Source of the DNA: an uncultured Clostridia bacterium
GTDB lineage: Bacteria > Bacillota > Clostridia > TANB77 > CAG-508
Length of the DNA stretch: 64,000 nucleotides
Assembly (NCBI GenBank): GCA_934130085.1
Contig: CAKOXK010000006.1
Location: forward strand, 1-64,000
Direction of reading: 5' to 3'
The number at the start of each line of letters is the position of its first letter. Position 1 is the first letter of the stretch. The translations under genes were made by a program, and so were the position numbers. The notes under the pieces are model-generated. The model saw nothing but the letters and a program-made list of their open reading frames with translations, was not told the DNA's origin and did not search any database. Of the stretch, positions 6,499-15,621 are shown piece by piece.

Positions 6499-9450
6499 TT
6501 AATAGTTTGTATTTCTCATTCTATTTAGTGTATCATTTACATCTCTTGAAAATGCTTGATTGTTATTCTTCTTTGAGCCAAATAAGCCTTTCTTTGGTTT
6601 CTTTACCTCATAGTTTCCGTATTTAGGATTTGAAATGTATGGCTTTGGTGTATTCTCTCCTGAAATTAGTGGGCACACCATGCTTTTAAGTTCATTTAAA
6701 CTTTGCATAAAGCTTTGCGAATATCCTTCAACAGATAACTGGCACATTGCAATTTGCTCAAGATAGCTTGCATATATCTGCTCTTCAAAAGGTATTATTA
6801 CAGATTGTACTCTATCAGGATTAAATAAATCTCTTTGTAATGTCATTGAAGGCTCATTATATTTTGACATTCCTCCAATTATTAATCTGTAGTCAAGTTT
6901 TCTTAATTTAACATATTTGTTAATAATTACTCTTATTTTTGATTCATCTAATACATTTTTTAATTTTAAATCACTTAAAAATTTTGTTAATGGTTGTATT
7001 GTAAACGCATCCATTGATTGAACAAGATATATCTCATTTGCTCTTAAAAAATAGTTGCTTTCTGTTTTGAAATCACAATCCAATAAAATGATATCAAAGT
7101 TATTAATTAATGTATCAATTATTAGATTTGCATTTATATTTTCAGTTTGAATTTCATCCGGTAAAGATGTAAATACAGTTAAATTTCTATTTACATTTAT
7201 CCCTTTAACAATTCCTTTTGAAAGATTTATAATACTCTCTGTTGCAATTTGCATTAATTTTGGCTCATTATTTGTAAACATATAGTAAGCATTCTTATTT
7301 TTTGTTAAGTCTAAAATAGCGACCTTAACGTTTCCAAGAGATATAACCTCTGCTAGATTGTTTACAATAAATGATGTACCATTTTTTGATGTTCCAACAA
7401 AAGCTGCTATTTTTCCTCTTCCAGTATTATTAATATTATCCATTTTTGAGTAGTCATTTTCATCAATGTTCGGAATTAAGTCTTTTGTATCGTACATATT
7501 GTTTGTTATATTGAATTGGTTATTTATGTTGTCTTCATATTGCATATTATTGTCAAATTGATTGTTCTTTTCACTTCCATACTGTGTATTTGGATTTTCA
7601 AATTGACTGTTTATGCCACTTCCATACTGTGTATTTGAATTTTCGAATTGACTGTTTATGCCACTTCCATACTGTGTATTTGAGCTTTCGAATTGACTAT
7701 TCATGCCATTTTCATATTGTGTATTTGAATTATCATATTGGTTGTTCATAAAATTGCTGTATTGCATATTTGAACTTGCAAATTGATTATTCATATTATT
7801 CGCATATTGTGCGCTTGAATTATCAAATTGATTGTTAATGTTACTTTCATATTGTGTATTTTGATTTTCAAATTGATTATTCGTATTATTTTGAGGTTGT
7901 ATAGTTGTACTGTCTAGTTGAGTATTTTGCTCTCTAGCAACCTGATTACTTGCTTCTTGACTTGTTTTAGCTGGAACAGCTACCTTTCTAGGTCTACCTC
8001 TTCCTTTTTTAGGTTCCACTTTTACAGGTTCACTGTTTGCTATATTAATCTGGTCTTGCATTTGATTTTGTGCTTGGTTATTATCCGAATCCTCATTTGA
8101 AGCTTGTACAATCTTTTTTGGTCTTCCTCTTCCCCTTTTAACAGGTTGTGCTACTGGATTTTGTATGCTTGCATTCTTTTCTTCACTATTATTATCCATA
8201 TTCATATTTTCTCCCGTTTTACTAATTTCTTCTATATTATTTTCAATATTAGTTGGAGAATTATTTATAGGTGTTTGATTCATGAAATTACTCATTTCAT
8301 CTAAATATGGATTACCATAATTATTAGTATTCGTTGTAGAGTTGTTAGTATTTGCCATATAGTTGCTGTTCATATTATCATAAGTATTATTAACTCCATT
8401 AAAACTATTATTATCTATATTAGTATACATGGGGTTATTTACGTTTAAGTTGTAATTGTTATTATTGTTAAAATTATTGCCATTGGCTAAATTTTCATTG
8501 CTTGTAAAATTGTTTCTAGTAGCTAAATTATCATTATTAGTAAAACTATTATTAGTAGTATAATTGACTCCAGAATTAATACTAGAGTTTGTACTATTTG
8601 TTGAAACATTTGTGTTCATTGTTTCAGGGATTACAACTGGTTTTGTAATCTTAGTTTTTTCTAGATCTTTTTCTAAAAATTCAAGATTATTAAGTTTTTT
8701 ATCACTTGTGGCTTTGTTTGTATATTTACTATACTTTCCATTAGATAGTACAGTTCCTCCAGCCATAAGTCTTTGATATTTATCAGAATTTGCTTCAAGT
8801 ATCGCCTTAACTTGAATTGGAAGAAATTTTACAATTATTCTAAGTTGTGTTTCATCATATTGGTTTGCAATGCTATCAAAAGCCTCAACACACTTTCTTT
8901 CATTACTTCCAATTTTTTTGTAGTAAGATAAAATATTTTGAATTTGAGACTCACTCACCAATTCATCGTTACTTGGTTCATAATCAACTTGTTCATTATC
9001 AATCTGATAATACTTTTTTGCCTCTTTTTTTCCACGTGGTTTATTTATAAGACTACAAACCATATTAACGCTTCTATCATTTCCGATTAAAGCGTTGTAT
9101 ATACTCATACTAAATAATTTTCTAAGCAATTGATCTGACTTCGTTCTCCTGTCTGAGCATATAAATATAATAGGTATATCTTCTCCTGTAGGTTTTGAAG
9201 CCTCATCAGATATACTATCTAACTTTTCTATTAAAAACTTATCAATTACCTCATAATTATTATTTGATATTGGTTCCAAATCTTCACTAATAACTATTGC
9301 ATCATAATTTTTATCATTTTGTAATTCCTTTATAATTGCATTAAAGTAATAAACATTTTTGCTAGTTATTATTTCTTTATATTTTTGTTGATATTTATTT
9401 ACAACTGAAACAGTTATATTATCATTACTTACTGCAAATAGAACTCTCAT
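6499..9450 (-). CDS. CpaE-like P-loop ATPase with Asn/Gln-rich repeats and AT-hooks
   Basis: A 983-residue protein in three parts. Residues 1-150 resemble a receiver-like domain as in CpaE. Residues about 280-690 are extremely Asn/Gln-rich and include two AT-hook motifs (RGRGRPKK near 437, GRGRPRK near 481) and about eight 15-residue repeats of the form NSQFENSNTQYGSGI (about 523-645). Residues about 685-930 form a MinD/ParA-like ATPase whose Walker A is deviant (GTSKNGTSFIVNN), followed by ILLDCDF. The start at 9450 follows GGAGGGAG at 7-8 nt; an in-frame ATG at 9486 would overlap the upstream gene. Localisation or DNA binding is inferred; no known pathway is identified. Confidence 0.7.
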   Translation of the reverse strand: MRVLFAVSNDNITVSVVNKYQQKYKEIITSKNVYYFNAIIKELQNDKNYDAIVISEDLEPISNNNYEVIDKFLIEKLDSISDEASKPTGEDIPIIFICSDRRTKSDQLLRKLFSMSIYNALIGNDRSVNMVCSLINKPRGKKEAKKYYQIDNEQVDYEPSNDELVSESQIQNILSYYKKIGSNERKCVEAFDSIANQYDETQLRIIVKFLPIQVKAILEANSDKYQRLMAGGTVLSNGKYSKYTNKATSDKKLNNLEFLEKDLEKTKITKPVVIPETMNTNVSTNSTNSSINSGVNYTTNNSFTNNDNLATRNNFTSNENLANGNNFNNNNNYNLNVNNPMYTNIDNNSFNGVNNTYDNMNSNYMANTNNSTTNTNNYGNPYLDEMSNFMNQTPINNSPTNIENNIEEISKTGENMNMDNNSEEKNASIQNPVAQPVKRGRGRPKKIVQASNEDSDNNQAQNQMQDQINIANSEPVKVEPKKGRGRPRKVAVPAKTSQEASNQVAREQNTQLDSTTIQPQNNTNNQFENQNTQYESNINNQFDNSSAQYANNMNNQFASSNMQYSNFMNNQYDNSNTQYENGMNSQFESSNTQYGSGINSQFENSNTQYGSGINSQFENPNTQYGSEKNNQFDNNMQYEDNINNQFNITNNMYDTKDLIPNIDENDYSKMDNINNTGRGKIAAFVGTSKNGTSFIVNNLAEVISLGNVKVAILDLTKNKNAYYMFTNNEPKLMQIATESIINLSKGIVKGINVNRNLTVFTSLPDEIQTENINANLIIDTLINNFDIILLDCDFKTESNYFLRANEIYLVQSMDAFTIQPLTKFLSDLKLKNVLDESKIRVIINKYVKLRKLDYRLIIGGMSKYNEPSMTLQRDLFNPDRVQSVIIPFEEQIYASYLEQIAMCQLSVEGYSQSFMQSLNELKSMVCPLISGENTPKPYISNPKYGNYEVKKPKKGLFGSKKNNNQAFSRDVNDTLNRMRNTNY
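7515..7880 (-). repeat. 45-bp in-frame tandem repeat
   Basis: About eight copies of a 45-base unit lie inside the ATPase gene and encode 15-residue repeats with the pattern N-N/S-Q-F/Y-E/D ... N-T-Q-Y. One copy is shortened to 14 codons. Copies near 7600-7690 are almost identical at DNA level, which indicates recent duplication. Confidence 0.85.
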
Positions 9451-9454
9451 TTGT

Positions 9455-9865
9455 TTACTCCCTCCAACCTTTAACGACAATTGCAAATACTAGTGGTAAT
9501 ACTTGACATATTACAAATAATGTTACTATTGCAATCATTGAGTTAAAGCCTTTATCTCTAGCTTCTAGCTGTCTAATTCCTATAACATATTGGTATATTG
9601 CGCTTATTGCAATGCCTAAAAATGCAAAAGGAATACTGTATAATCTAACTTTATTTAATATATATGCTACAATTCCATAAGTAGGGCTTCCATAGGCCGC
9701 CTTATAATCTTCAATTGATTTTAATTCCGTGTTTTTCATTGTGACTAACTCACTCTTTGTTTGTTCACTAATTATCTCATTATTACTAGCATAAACAGAA
9801 TTTACACAAAATATACAAGATAAAATACAAATAAGTGCAGTTACTAGTACGACTACCTTCTTCAT
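9455..9865 (-). CDS. Small secreted/membrane protein, TrbC/VirB2-like topology
   Basis: A 136-residue protein with a signal peptide (positively charged start, hydrophobic core about 5-22, VYASNN near a cleavage site), a 40-residue polar stretch and two C-terminal membrane helices (about 78-97 and 110-130) joined by a short charged loop. This resembles VirB2/TrbC pilins, but I see no secretion or conjugation ATPase nearby, so the assignment is weak. AAGGAGG precedes the start. It ends 4 bases before the CpaE-like ATPase gene, so the two are probably translated together. Confidence 0.6.
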   Translation of the reverse strand: MKKVVVLVTALICILSCIFCVNSVYASNNEIISEQTKSELVTMKNTELKSIEDYKAAYGSPTYGIVAYILNKVRLYSIPFAFLGIAISAIYQYVIGIRQLEARDKGFNSMIAIVTLFVICQVLPLVFAIVVKGWRE

Positions 9866-9920
9866 TCTAGTTCCTCCTTTTTTTATAATACACTAACTTT
9901 ATTAAAAAGGCAAGCAATAT

Positions 9921-11174
9921 TTATAATTTATTATACAAATATAGCATCCATTTATATACTGCATTTGCCCAGTTTTTGTCACTTGCATAACACTTATTTA
10001 CTGCTGAAATTGTAGAGCCTTTATAGTATGAGCCTACCGCAGTTTCGCCACCATATATTGGTGTACCCTTTGGGTTCAAATAGTACTTAACCAATACTCT
10101 TGATACTAAGTCTATACCCTCTGCATAAGTTTCAAAACCTGATGCACTTCCTGAGGGATCTCTATCATAAGCTCTGTATCCAAATAAATTCTTTTTATTA
10201 TTTGCTATTGATGATGTTCCCCATCCACTTTCATGAATAGCTATTGCTGCAACAAATAATCCATTTATATTGTATTGTTGTTCCGCATAGTAAAAATATT
10301 CTGCATTCTCTTTAAAAACATTATTCTTATCATTTGAGTCATTTTCAAATAACTTTTTAAACTGTTCAAGTGTTAAATAGCTTTTTTTATTTACAAGCAT
10401 ACTGAATCCTAGGTCTTGGCTTAATTGTTCTTTAGTATACTGAATATTATTTTCATCTCCATCCCCATTTGCATTAGGATTAAAATATGTTAAGCAGTCC
10501 ATGGGAGCCCATCCTAAAAACGATTCATACATTACATAATACCAATCGTCTTGCTTAGCTTTTAGTGTAACATTTGTTTCTTTATTTATTGTAATTAATT
10601 TTTCTGAATTAATATCTGGCTGTGTTCTTATTGCTAAACTATTTGACGTAACTTTTAATGTATCTCCAACAATTGGCACATAGTTGCTTGAGAAGCCTGC
10701 TGTTCCTATCTCAACTATTTTATCTATTGAAACTCTTGTTATTTCAGATGAGATTTGTTCGCTTGAAACAAGTTCTCCATTCTTATATGTGCTTTTTATT
10801 ATTGCATTTTGTTTTCCATCTTGTCCTTCTTGTAAGGTTTGTATTTTTCCTTTTGCTAATGTACTATTTTCTCTGTATTGAGTACTAAATTCTACATCAG
10901 TTTCTTGTTTTTCTATTTTTTCAGTTATAATGTCTTGTTCATTTTGCTTTATTTTTTCATCTATATTAATTTGTTTATTTGGATCTTGTTTTTTTATATC
11001 TACCGAATAATTTATTAATGAAGTGGCACTTTGCTCTTTTAAAGTTTTATCTTTTACTTGATTTTTTTTAGAATTAAGGTTTATTAAAATAATAGCTACA
11101 GAGATAGTAGCTATAACCACAAAAACTGCAATTATAATTATTAGAATAATAAATTTCTTTTTATTTTTCTTCAT
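9921..11174 (-). CDS. Membrane-anchored SH3b/glucosaminidase cell-wall hydrolase
   Basis: A 417-residue wall hydrolase. It has a short Lys-rich cytoplasmic tail, a membrane helix (about 8-31), a polar linker, a bacterial SH3 domain (about 165-230, SNSLAIRTQPDINSEKL) and a C-terminal glucosaminidase (LytG/GH73-like, about 285-417). The likely catalytic Glu is in AIAIHESGWGTS. It would cleave peptidoglycan glycan strands outside the membrane. There is no RBS directly before its ATG; instead a 10-codon open frame with GAGGAG ends one base upstream, suggesting translational coupling. Confidence 0.85.
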   Translation of the reverse strand: MKKNKKKFIILIIIIAVFVVIATISVAIILINLNSKKNQVKDKTLKEQSATSLINYSVDIKKQDPNKQINIDEKIKQNEQDIITEKIEKQETDVEFSTQYRENSTLAKGKIQTLQEGQDGKQNAIIKSTYKNGELVSSEQISSEITRVSIDKIVEIGTAGFSSNYVPIVGDTLKVTSNSLAIRTQPDINSEKLITINKETNVTLKAKQDDWYYVMYESFLGWAPMDCLTYFNPNANGDGDENNIQYTKEQLSQDLGFSMLVNKKSYLTLEQFKKLFENDSNDKNNVFKENAEYFYYAEQQYNINGLFVAAIAIHESGWGTSSIANNKKNLFGYRAYDRDPSGSASGFETYAEGIDLVSRVLVKYYLNPKGTPIYGGETAVGSYYKGSTISAVNKCYASDKNWANAVYKWMLYLYNKL

Positions 11175-11175
11175 A

Positions 11176-11208
11176 TTATTGAATGATTTTTGTATGATAA
11201 TCTATCAT
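11176..11208 (-). other. Leader micro-ORF upstream of the glucosaminidase gene
   Basis: GAGGAG then ATG at 11208 opens MIDYHTKIIQ and ends with TAA one base before the downstream ATG. The same DNA contains the palindrome TGTATGAT/ATCATACA. A coupling or control role is inferred. Confidence 0.4.
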
Positions 11209-11250
11209 ACACTCCTCAAAATATTTAGGTTTATTTTTATAAGTCTTAAC

Positions 11251-11964
11251 CTATAAAACTCTTACTGGGTCAAAATTTATAAAGTCCGAACTAACTAGTT
11301 TTAATTCTACTCCATAAACATTTCCCTCTATAGCTTCTTTGTGTGCTTCTCCATGAAGATGTCCATAAATACATTTGTGTATGTTATACTTTTTCATTAG
11401 TTCTAAGTATTTACTATTTTCATCTTTTTCTATCATATTTTTTGTTATTGGTGGATAGTGCATCATGCAAATAATCTCTTTTTCTGCAACATTTTCAAAA
11501 TTCTGATATGCATATTTTATTGAATTTTCTAGCCTAATTGTTTCCCTATTGTACATCTTCTCGCCATTTTCTGTATCATTAAAAGCCCATCCTCTTGTTC
11601 CAACAAATATTACATTATTAATTTCAACAGCATTGTTTTTTACAATGTATACCTCTTTTATTTTGCACTTTGTTAAAAAAGCTTTCATCTTTTGAAGTGT
11701 ATTCCACCAATAATCATGATTACCATTTATTAAGACCTTTTTTCCTGGTAATTTACTCAAAAATTCAAAATCTTTTTGAGTTCCATTTAAATTCGTAGCC
11801 CATGAAAAGTCTCCAGGTAAAAGTACTACATCTTCTGGCTTAATTTTCTTTAGCCAATTTTTTTCAATTTTTTCATAGTGATTTTTCCAATTTTCTCCGA
11901 ATATATCCATTGGTTTATTATCATTAAAAGATAAGTGTAAATCGCCTATTGCATATATTATCAT
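11251..11964 (-). CDS. Calcineurin-like metallophosphoesterase
   Basis: A 237-residue phosphoesterase with the complete two-metal motif set: GDLHLS near the N-terminus, LLPGDFSWA, NGNHDYWW, MHYPPI and YGHLHGEAH. It is probably cytosolic, with no signal peptide. Substrate unknown; related clostridial proteins are annotated only as phosphohydrolases. The RBS is AGAAGGG. It sits 34 bases after tsaD on the same strand and may share its transcript. Confidence 0.9.
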   Translation of the reverse strand: MIIYAIGDLHLSFNDNKPMDIFGENWKNHYEKIEKNWLKKIKPEDVVLLPGDFSWATNLNGTQKDFEFLSKLPGKKVLINGNHDYWWNTLQKMKAFLTKCKIKEVYIVKNNAVEINNVIFVGTRGWAFNDTENGEKMYNRETIRLENSIKYAYQNFENVAEKEIICMMHYPPITKNMIEKDENSKYLELMKKYNIHKCIYGHLHGEAHKEAIEGNVYGVELKLVSSDFINFDPVRVL

Positions 11965-11998
11965 CTTTACTTTCCCTTCTAACTTTCAAAGACTAAAA

Positions 11999-13000
11999 CT
12001 AGAAATTCATATCGCTTAGCTTTAAATCTGGTTTTGCATTTAAACTTAAATCATTTCTTTTTCCACACATATAATTATAGTAACCTGCTGATGCAATCAT
12101 TGCAGCATTGTCTGTGCATAACCCTATATCAGGCATATAAACTTTTATTCCGTTTTTCTGCATATTTAGAAAAGCTTGTCTTATATAAGAATTGGCTGAA
12201 ACCCCTCCTGCTAATGCAATTGTTTTTACATTTGTTTTTTCAATTGCCTTTTTGGTGTTTTCAATTAAGATTTCTGATACATCCTTTTCAAAACTTTTGC
12301 ACAAATCATTTTTATTTATATTTGGATTTTGATGATGTAAATTTATAACAGCTGTTTTTATTCCGCTAAAACTAAAATCCATATTATCAAAATGAGTTTT
12401 TGGTAACACAATATTTGCCTCTCCGTCTTTTGCCATCTTATCAACCTTAGGTCCGCCAGGGTAGCCAAGGCCAATAACTCTTGCGATTTTGTCAAAAGCT
12501 TCTCCTACTGCATCATCTTTAGTTTTGCCAAGAATGTCAAACACTGTATAATCTTTTACATGAACTATTTGCGTATTTCCTCCTGACATCATAACACAGA
12601 TAAATGGTGGTTTAAGTTCTTTATATGTGATGTAATTTGCAGCAATATGACCCTCTACATGGTTTACGCCAACTAAGGTTTTTTCAAGAGCAAAACTTAA
12701 AGCCTTTCCATAAGACAAACCTACAAGTAATGCTCCTACAAGTCCTGGGCCATAAGTTGGGCATACCGCATCAATATCATCAAACGATATGTTTGCTCTT
12801 TTGATTGCCTCATTTACAACATCAGAGATATTTTGAATGTGATTTCTCGATGCAATTTCAGGTACAACGCCTCCATACAAAGTATGTATTGCAATTTGTG
12901 TATTTATTACATTTGATAAAACTTCTCTACCATTTTTAACAACTGAAGCTGCCGTTTCATCACAACTTGATTCAATTCCTAATGTGTAAATGTCTTTCAT
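11999..13000 (-). CDS. tsaD: tRNA N6-adenosine threonylcarbamoyltransferase TsaD
   Basis: A 333-residue TsaD, which transfers the threonylcarbamoyl group to A37 of ANN-decoding tRNAs together with TsaB and TsaE. The ASKHA signatures are intact: GIESSCDETAASVV, the metal-binding HVEGHIAANY, and MMSGGNTQIV, YPGGPKVDKMA, FSFSGIKTAV and GGVSANSYIR. Length is normal. AAAGGG precedes the start. A Sua5/TsaC-type partner enzyme lies at 49.0 kb. It is followed closely by the metallophosphoesterase gene. Confidence 0.97.
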   Translation of the reverse strand: MKDIYTLGIESSCDETAASVVKNGREVLSNVINTQIAIHTLYGGVVPEIASRNHIQNISDVVNEAIKRANISFDDIDAVCPTYGPGLVGALLVGLSYGKALSFALEKTLVGVNHVEGHIAANYITYKELKPPFICVMMSGGNTQIVHVKDYTVFDILGKTKDDAVGEAFDKIARVIGLGYPGGPKVDKMAKDGEANIVLPKTHFDNMDFSFSGIKTAVINLHHQNPNINKNDLCKSFEKDVSEILIENTKKAIEKTNVKTIALAGGVSANSYIRQAFLNMQKNGIKVYMPDIGLCTDNAAMIASAGYYNYMCGKRNDLSLNAKPDLKLSDMNF

Positions 13001-13167
13001 CTTGTCCCTTTCAATTATATTTTCATTTATATTTTTAATTTATGTTTGCTTGATTATATTTTTTTATTATTTTCTCATTTACGCTTTTGCCTTATACTTT
13101 TCATTTGTATCTTAGTTTTATATGTTTTGTTTATGCGTTTTATTTGTTTTTTATTATACCTTTTAAT

Positions 13168-13902
13168 TTATAGTACTATAGTTTGTATTAGCTTTAATAA
13201 TGCTGAATTGATTGCATTGATTCCTGGTCCAATTAACAAGCTTGAGATAGGAGTAAGCCATATTACTATAAATATAATGTATAGCATTTTTTCATGTTCT
13301 TCAAACCAAGTCTGAGCTTTGGTTGGTAAGAATGCTAATAATATTTTTGAGCCATCAAGAGGTGGCAATGGTAGTAAGTTAAATACGCATAAGCCAACAT
13401 TCATTGCAATTATGTATTGAATAATTTCTGATATTATACTTCCCGTACTTGAAAGTATGAATGTTAATCCTCCAAACTTAATTATTAGTCCATATATTAT
13501 TGAAAATACTATTGCTAATATAAGATTCATAGCAGGTCCCGCTATTGAAACAAGCGCCTCACCTTTTTTTATAGTTATAGTTCTTCTAAAATTATTAGGA
13601 TTAATTTGTACCGGCTTTCCCCAACCGAATCCAGCAACTATCATTAAGAATGTGCCATATATGTCAAGATGTGCTAGTGGATTTAGACTAAGTCTTCCTT
13701 GCCTTCTAGGTGTGTCATCTCCTAATTTATCAGCCACGAAAGCATGCGCAAATTCGTGAAATGTAATGGCAATTAGTATTCCTGGTATTGATAGTAAAAG
13801 TGTTAATAGCTTTGCTGGCTCTGTTATATATACGCTAATATTTTCAACAATTAAAGCTACTAAAAATAACATCATCCAAGGATTTGTAAAATCAAAAAAC
13901 AT
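13168..13902 (-). CDS. Site-2 protease-type membrane metallopeptidase (M50)
   Basis: A 244-residue polytopic membrane protein of the YwhC/site-2 protease family. The zinc-binding HEFAHAFVADKLGD (about residues 49-62) and the second metal site NLLPLPPLDGSKIL (about 157-170) are both present within membrane helices, and RQGRLSLNPLAHLD matches the family. It probably cleaves membrane-bound substrates; none is evident. AAAGGAG precedes the start. It stands as a single gene between tsaD and lysS. Confidence 0.92.
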   Translation of the reverse strand: MFFDFTNPWMMLFLVALIVENISVYITEPAKLLTLLLSIPGILIAITFHEFAHAFVADKLGDDTPRRQGRLSLNPLAHLDIYGTFLMIVAGFGWGKPVQINPNNFRRTITIKKGEALVSIAGPAMNLILAIVFSIIYGLIIKFGGLTFILSSTGSIISEIIQYIIAMNVGLCVFNLLPLPPLDGSKILLAFLPTKAQTWFEEHEKMLYIIFIVIWLTPISSLLIGPGINAINSALLKLIQTIVL

Positions 13903-13995
13903 TCGTTAGTCTCCTTTTTCTTTTTAGTTATTTGGTTTTTGCTTTTCCTTTTAGTTCATTTTTTCAAATTAATTTAGCATTCAAAAACAATATTT

Positions 13996-14033
13996 ATGTA
14001 TTATAGATATTTTGCAGGATATCTATAATACAT
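13996..14033 (-). terminator. Perfect 15-bp hairpin after lysS
   Basis: ATGTATTATAGATAT (13996-14010) is exactly complementary to 14019-14033 around an 8-base loop, immediately 3' of the lysS stop. A T-rich stretch follows at some distance. It probably terminates or stabilises the lysS transcript. Confidence 0.65.
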
Positions 14034-14046
14034 TTATTTAATAATT

Positions 14047-15552
14047 CTATTTATCATCTGGTTTCATTGTTGGGAATAATAATACATCTCTAATTGTTGC
14101 CGAATCAGTTAATAGCATAACTAATCTATCAATTCCCATTCCCATTCCACCTGTTGGAGGTAAACCTATTTCAAGTGCATTAATATAATCATTATCCATC
14201 ATGCCAGCTTCATCATCACCATTTTCTCTCGCTCTGATTTCATTTAAAAATCTTTGATATTGGTCAATTGGATCATTAAGCTCTGAAAATGCATTTGCGT
14301 ATTCTCTGCCACCAATAAATAATTCAAATCTTTGAGTCATTTTAGGATTACCTTTTACTTTTTTAGCAAGTGGAGAATTTTCAATTGGATATTCATAAAC
14401 AAATGTTGGTTGTATTAATGTTTCTTCAACCTTTTCGTCAAATACTTGTGCAATTATATCTCCTCTTGTATTTTTTATAGGGTTTTCTTCAATATGTAAG
14501 TCTTTAAGAATTTTTTGAGCTTCTTCATCAGTTTTTATAGTATTAAAATCAATTCCTGTAACTTCTTTTATAGCGTCAACCATCTTAATTCTTTTCCATG
14601 AAGGAGTAAGGTCTATTTGAACACCTTGGTATGTTATTTTTAATGTTCCTAAAACTTTTTCAGCAATCTTCGTAACTAGTTCTTCTGTTAAATTCATCAT
14701 GTCATCTAAATTTTCATAAGCCGAATAAAGCTCAATTGAGGTAAATTCAGGATTGTGTTTAATATCCATTCCTTCATTTCTGAATATTCTACCTATTTCA
14801 TATACCTTTTCTATTCCACCTACTACCAGTCTTTTTAAGTTAAGTTCTGTTGCTATACGTAGATACATATCTATATCAAGTGTATTATGATGAGTAACAA
14901 ATGGCTTTGCTGTAGCTCCACCTGATATTGTATTTAATATAGGGGTTTCAACCTCAAGGTAACCCTTATCATCAAGAATACGTTTCATTTCCTTAATAAT
15001 TTGTGTTCTTTTAATGAATACGTCTTTTACCTCCGGGTTCATTATTAAATCAACATATCTTTGACGATAACGTAAATCTATATCTTTTAAACCATGAAAT
15101 TTTTCAGGTAATGGCATTAATGATTTTGATAAAAGAGTAAGCTCTTTTGCATGAATTGTAACCTCTCCAGTTCTTGTTTTGAATACAAATCCTGTTATTC
15201 CTACAATATCTCCTATATCATCTTCTTTGAATTGTTTATAGCTTTCTTCTCCTAGATCATTTATGCTAACATAGCATTGAATCTTTCCATCTCCATCTTG
15301 AATGTGGCAGAATGATGCTTTTCCCATAATTCTTTTACCCATAATTCTGCCAGCTATTGTAACATCTTTATTTTCAAGAGATTCAAAGTTATCAATTACA
15401 CCTTTGCTTGTGTGTGTTCTTTCAAATCTTGTGATTTCAAAAGGGTCTTTTCCTTCTTCTCTAAGTTTTTCTAATTTTGCCTTTCTTACTTCCATTAAAT
15501 GGTTCATGTCTAATTCTTCATTTTCCACATTATTGCTGTTTTCATTACTCAT
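14047..15552 (-). CDS. lysS: Lysyl-tRNA synthetase, class II
   Basis: A 501-residue class II LysRS. The N-terminal OB-fold anticodon-binding domain (about 55-160) is followed by the catalytic core with motif 2 (IFRNEGMD ... HNPEFTSIE) and motif 3 (GGMGMGIDRLVMLLT). Length is normal and all expected blocks are present. The RBS is AGAGAGG. The short leader (about 50 bases) shows no T-box. It lies 69 bases from recN on the same strand. Confidence 0.98.
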   Translation of the reverse strand: MSNENSNNVENEELDMNHLMEVRKAKLEKLREEGKDPFEITRFERTHTSKGVIDNFESLENKDVTIAGRIMGKRIMGKASFCHIQDGDGKIQCYVSINDLGEESYKQFKEDDIGDIVGITGFVFKTRTGEVTIHAKELTLLSKSLMPLPEKFHGLKDIDLRYRQRYVDLIMNPEVKDVFIKRTQIIKEMKRILDDKGYLEVETPILNTISGGATAKPFVTHHNTLDIDMYLRIATELNLKRLVVGGIEKVYEIGRIFRNEGMDIKHNPEFTSIELYSAYENLDDMMNLTEELVTKIAEKVLGTLKITYQGVQIDLTPSWKRIKMVDAIKEVTGIDFNTIKTDEEAQKILKDLHIEENPIKNTRGDIIAQVFDEKVEETLIQPTFVYEYPIENSPLAKKVKGNPKMTQRFELFIGGREYANAFSELNDPIDQYQRFLNEIRARENGDDEAGMMDNDYINALEIGLPPTGGMGMGIDRLVMLLTDSATIRDVLLFPTMKPDDK

Positions 15553-15621
15553 AGTAATACCTCTCTTTATTTACAAAATTATGGTACAATTATATAACAA
15601 TTATGTATATTTGTAAACCTT

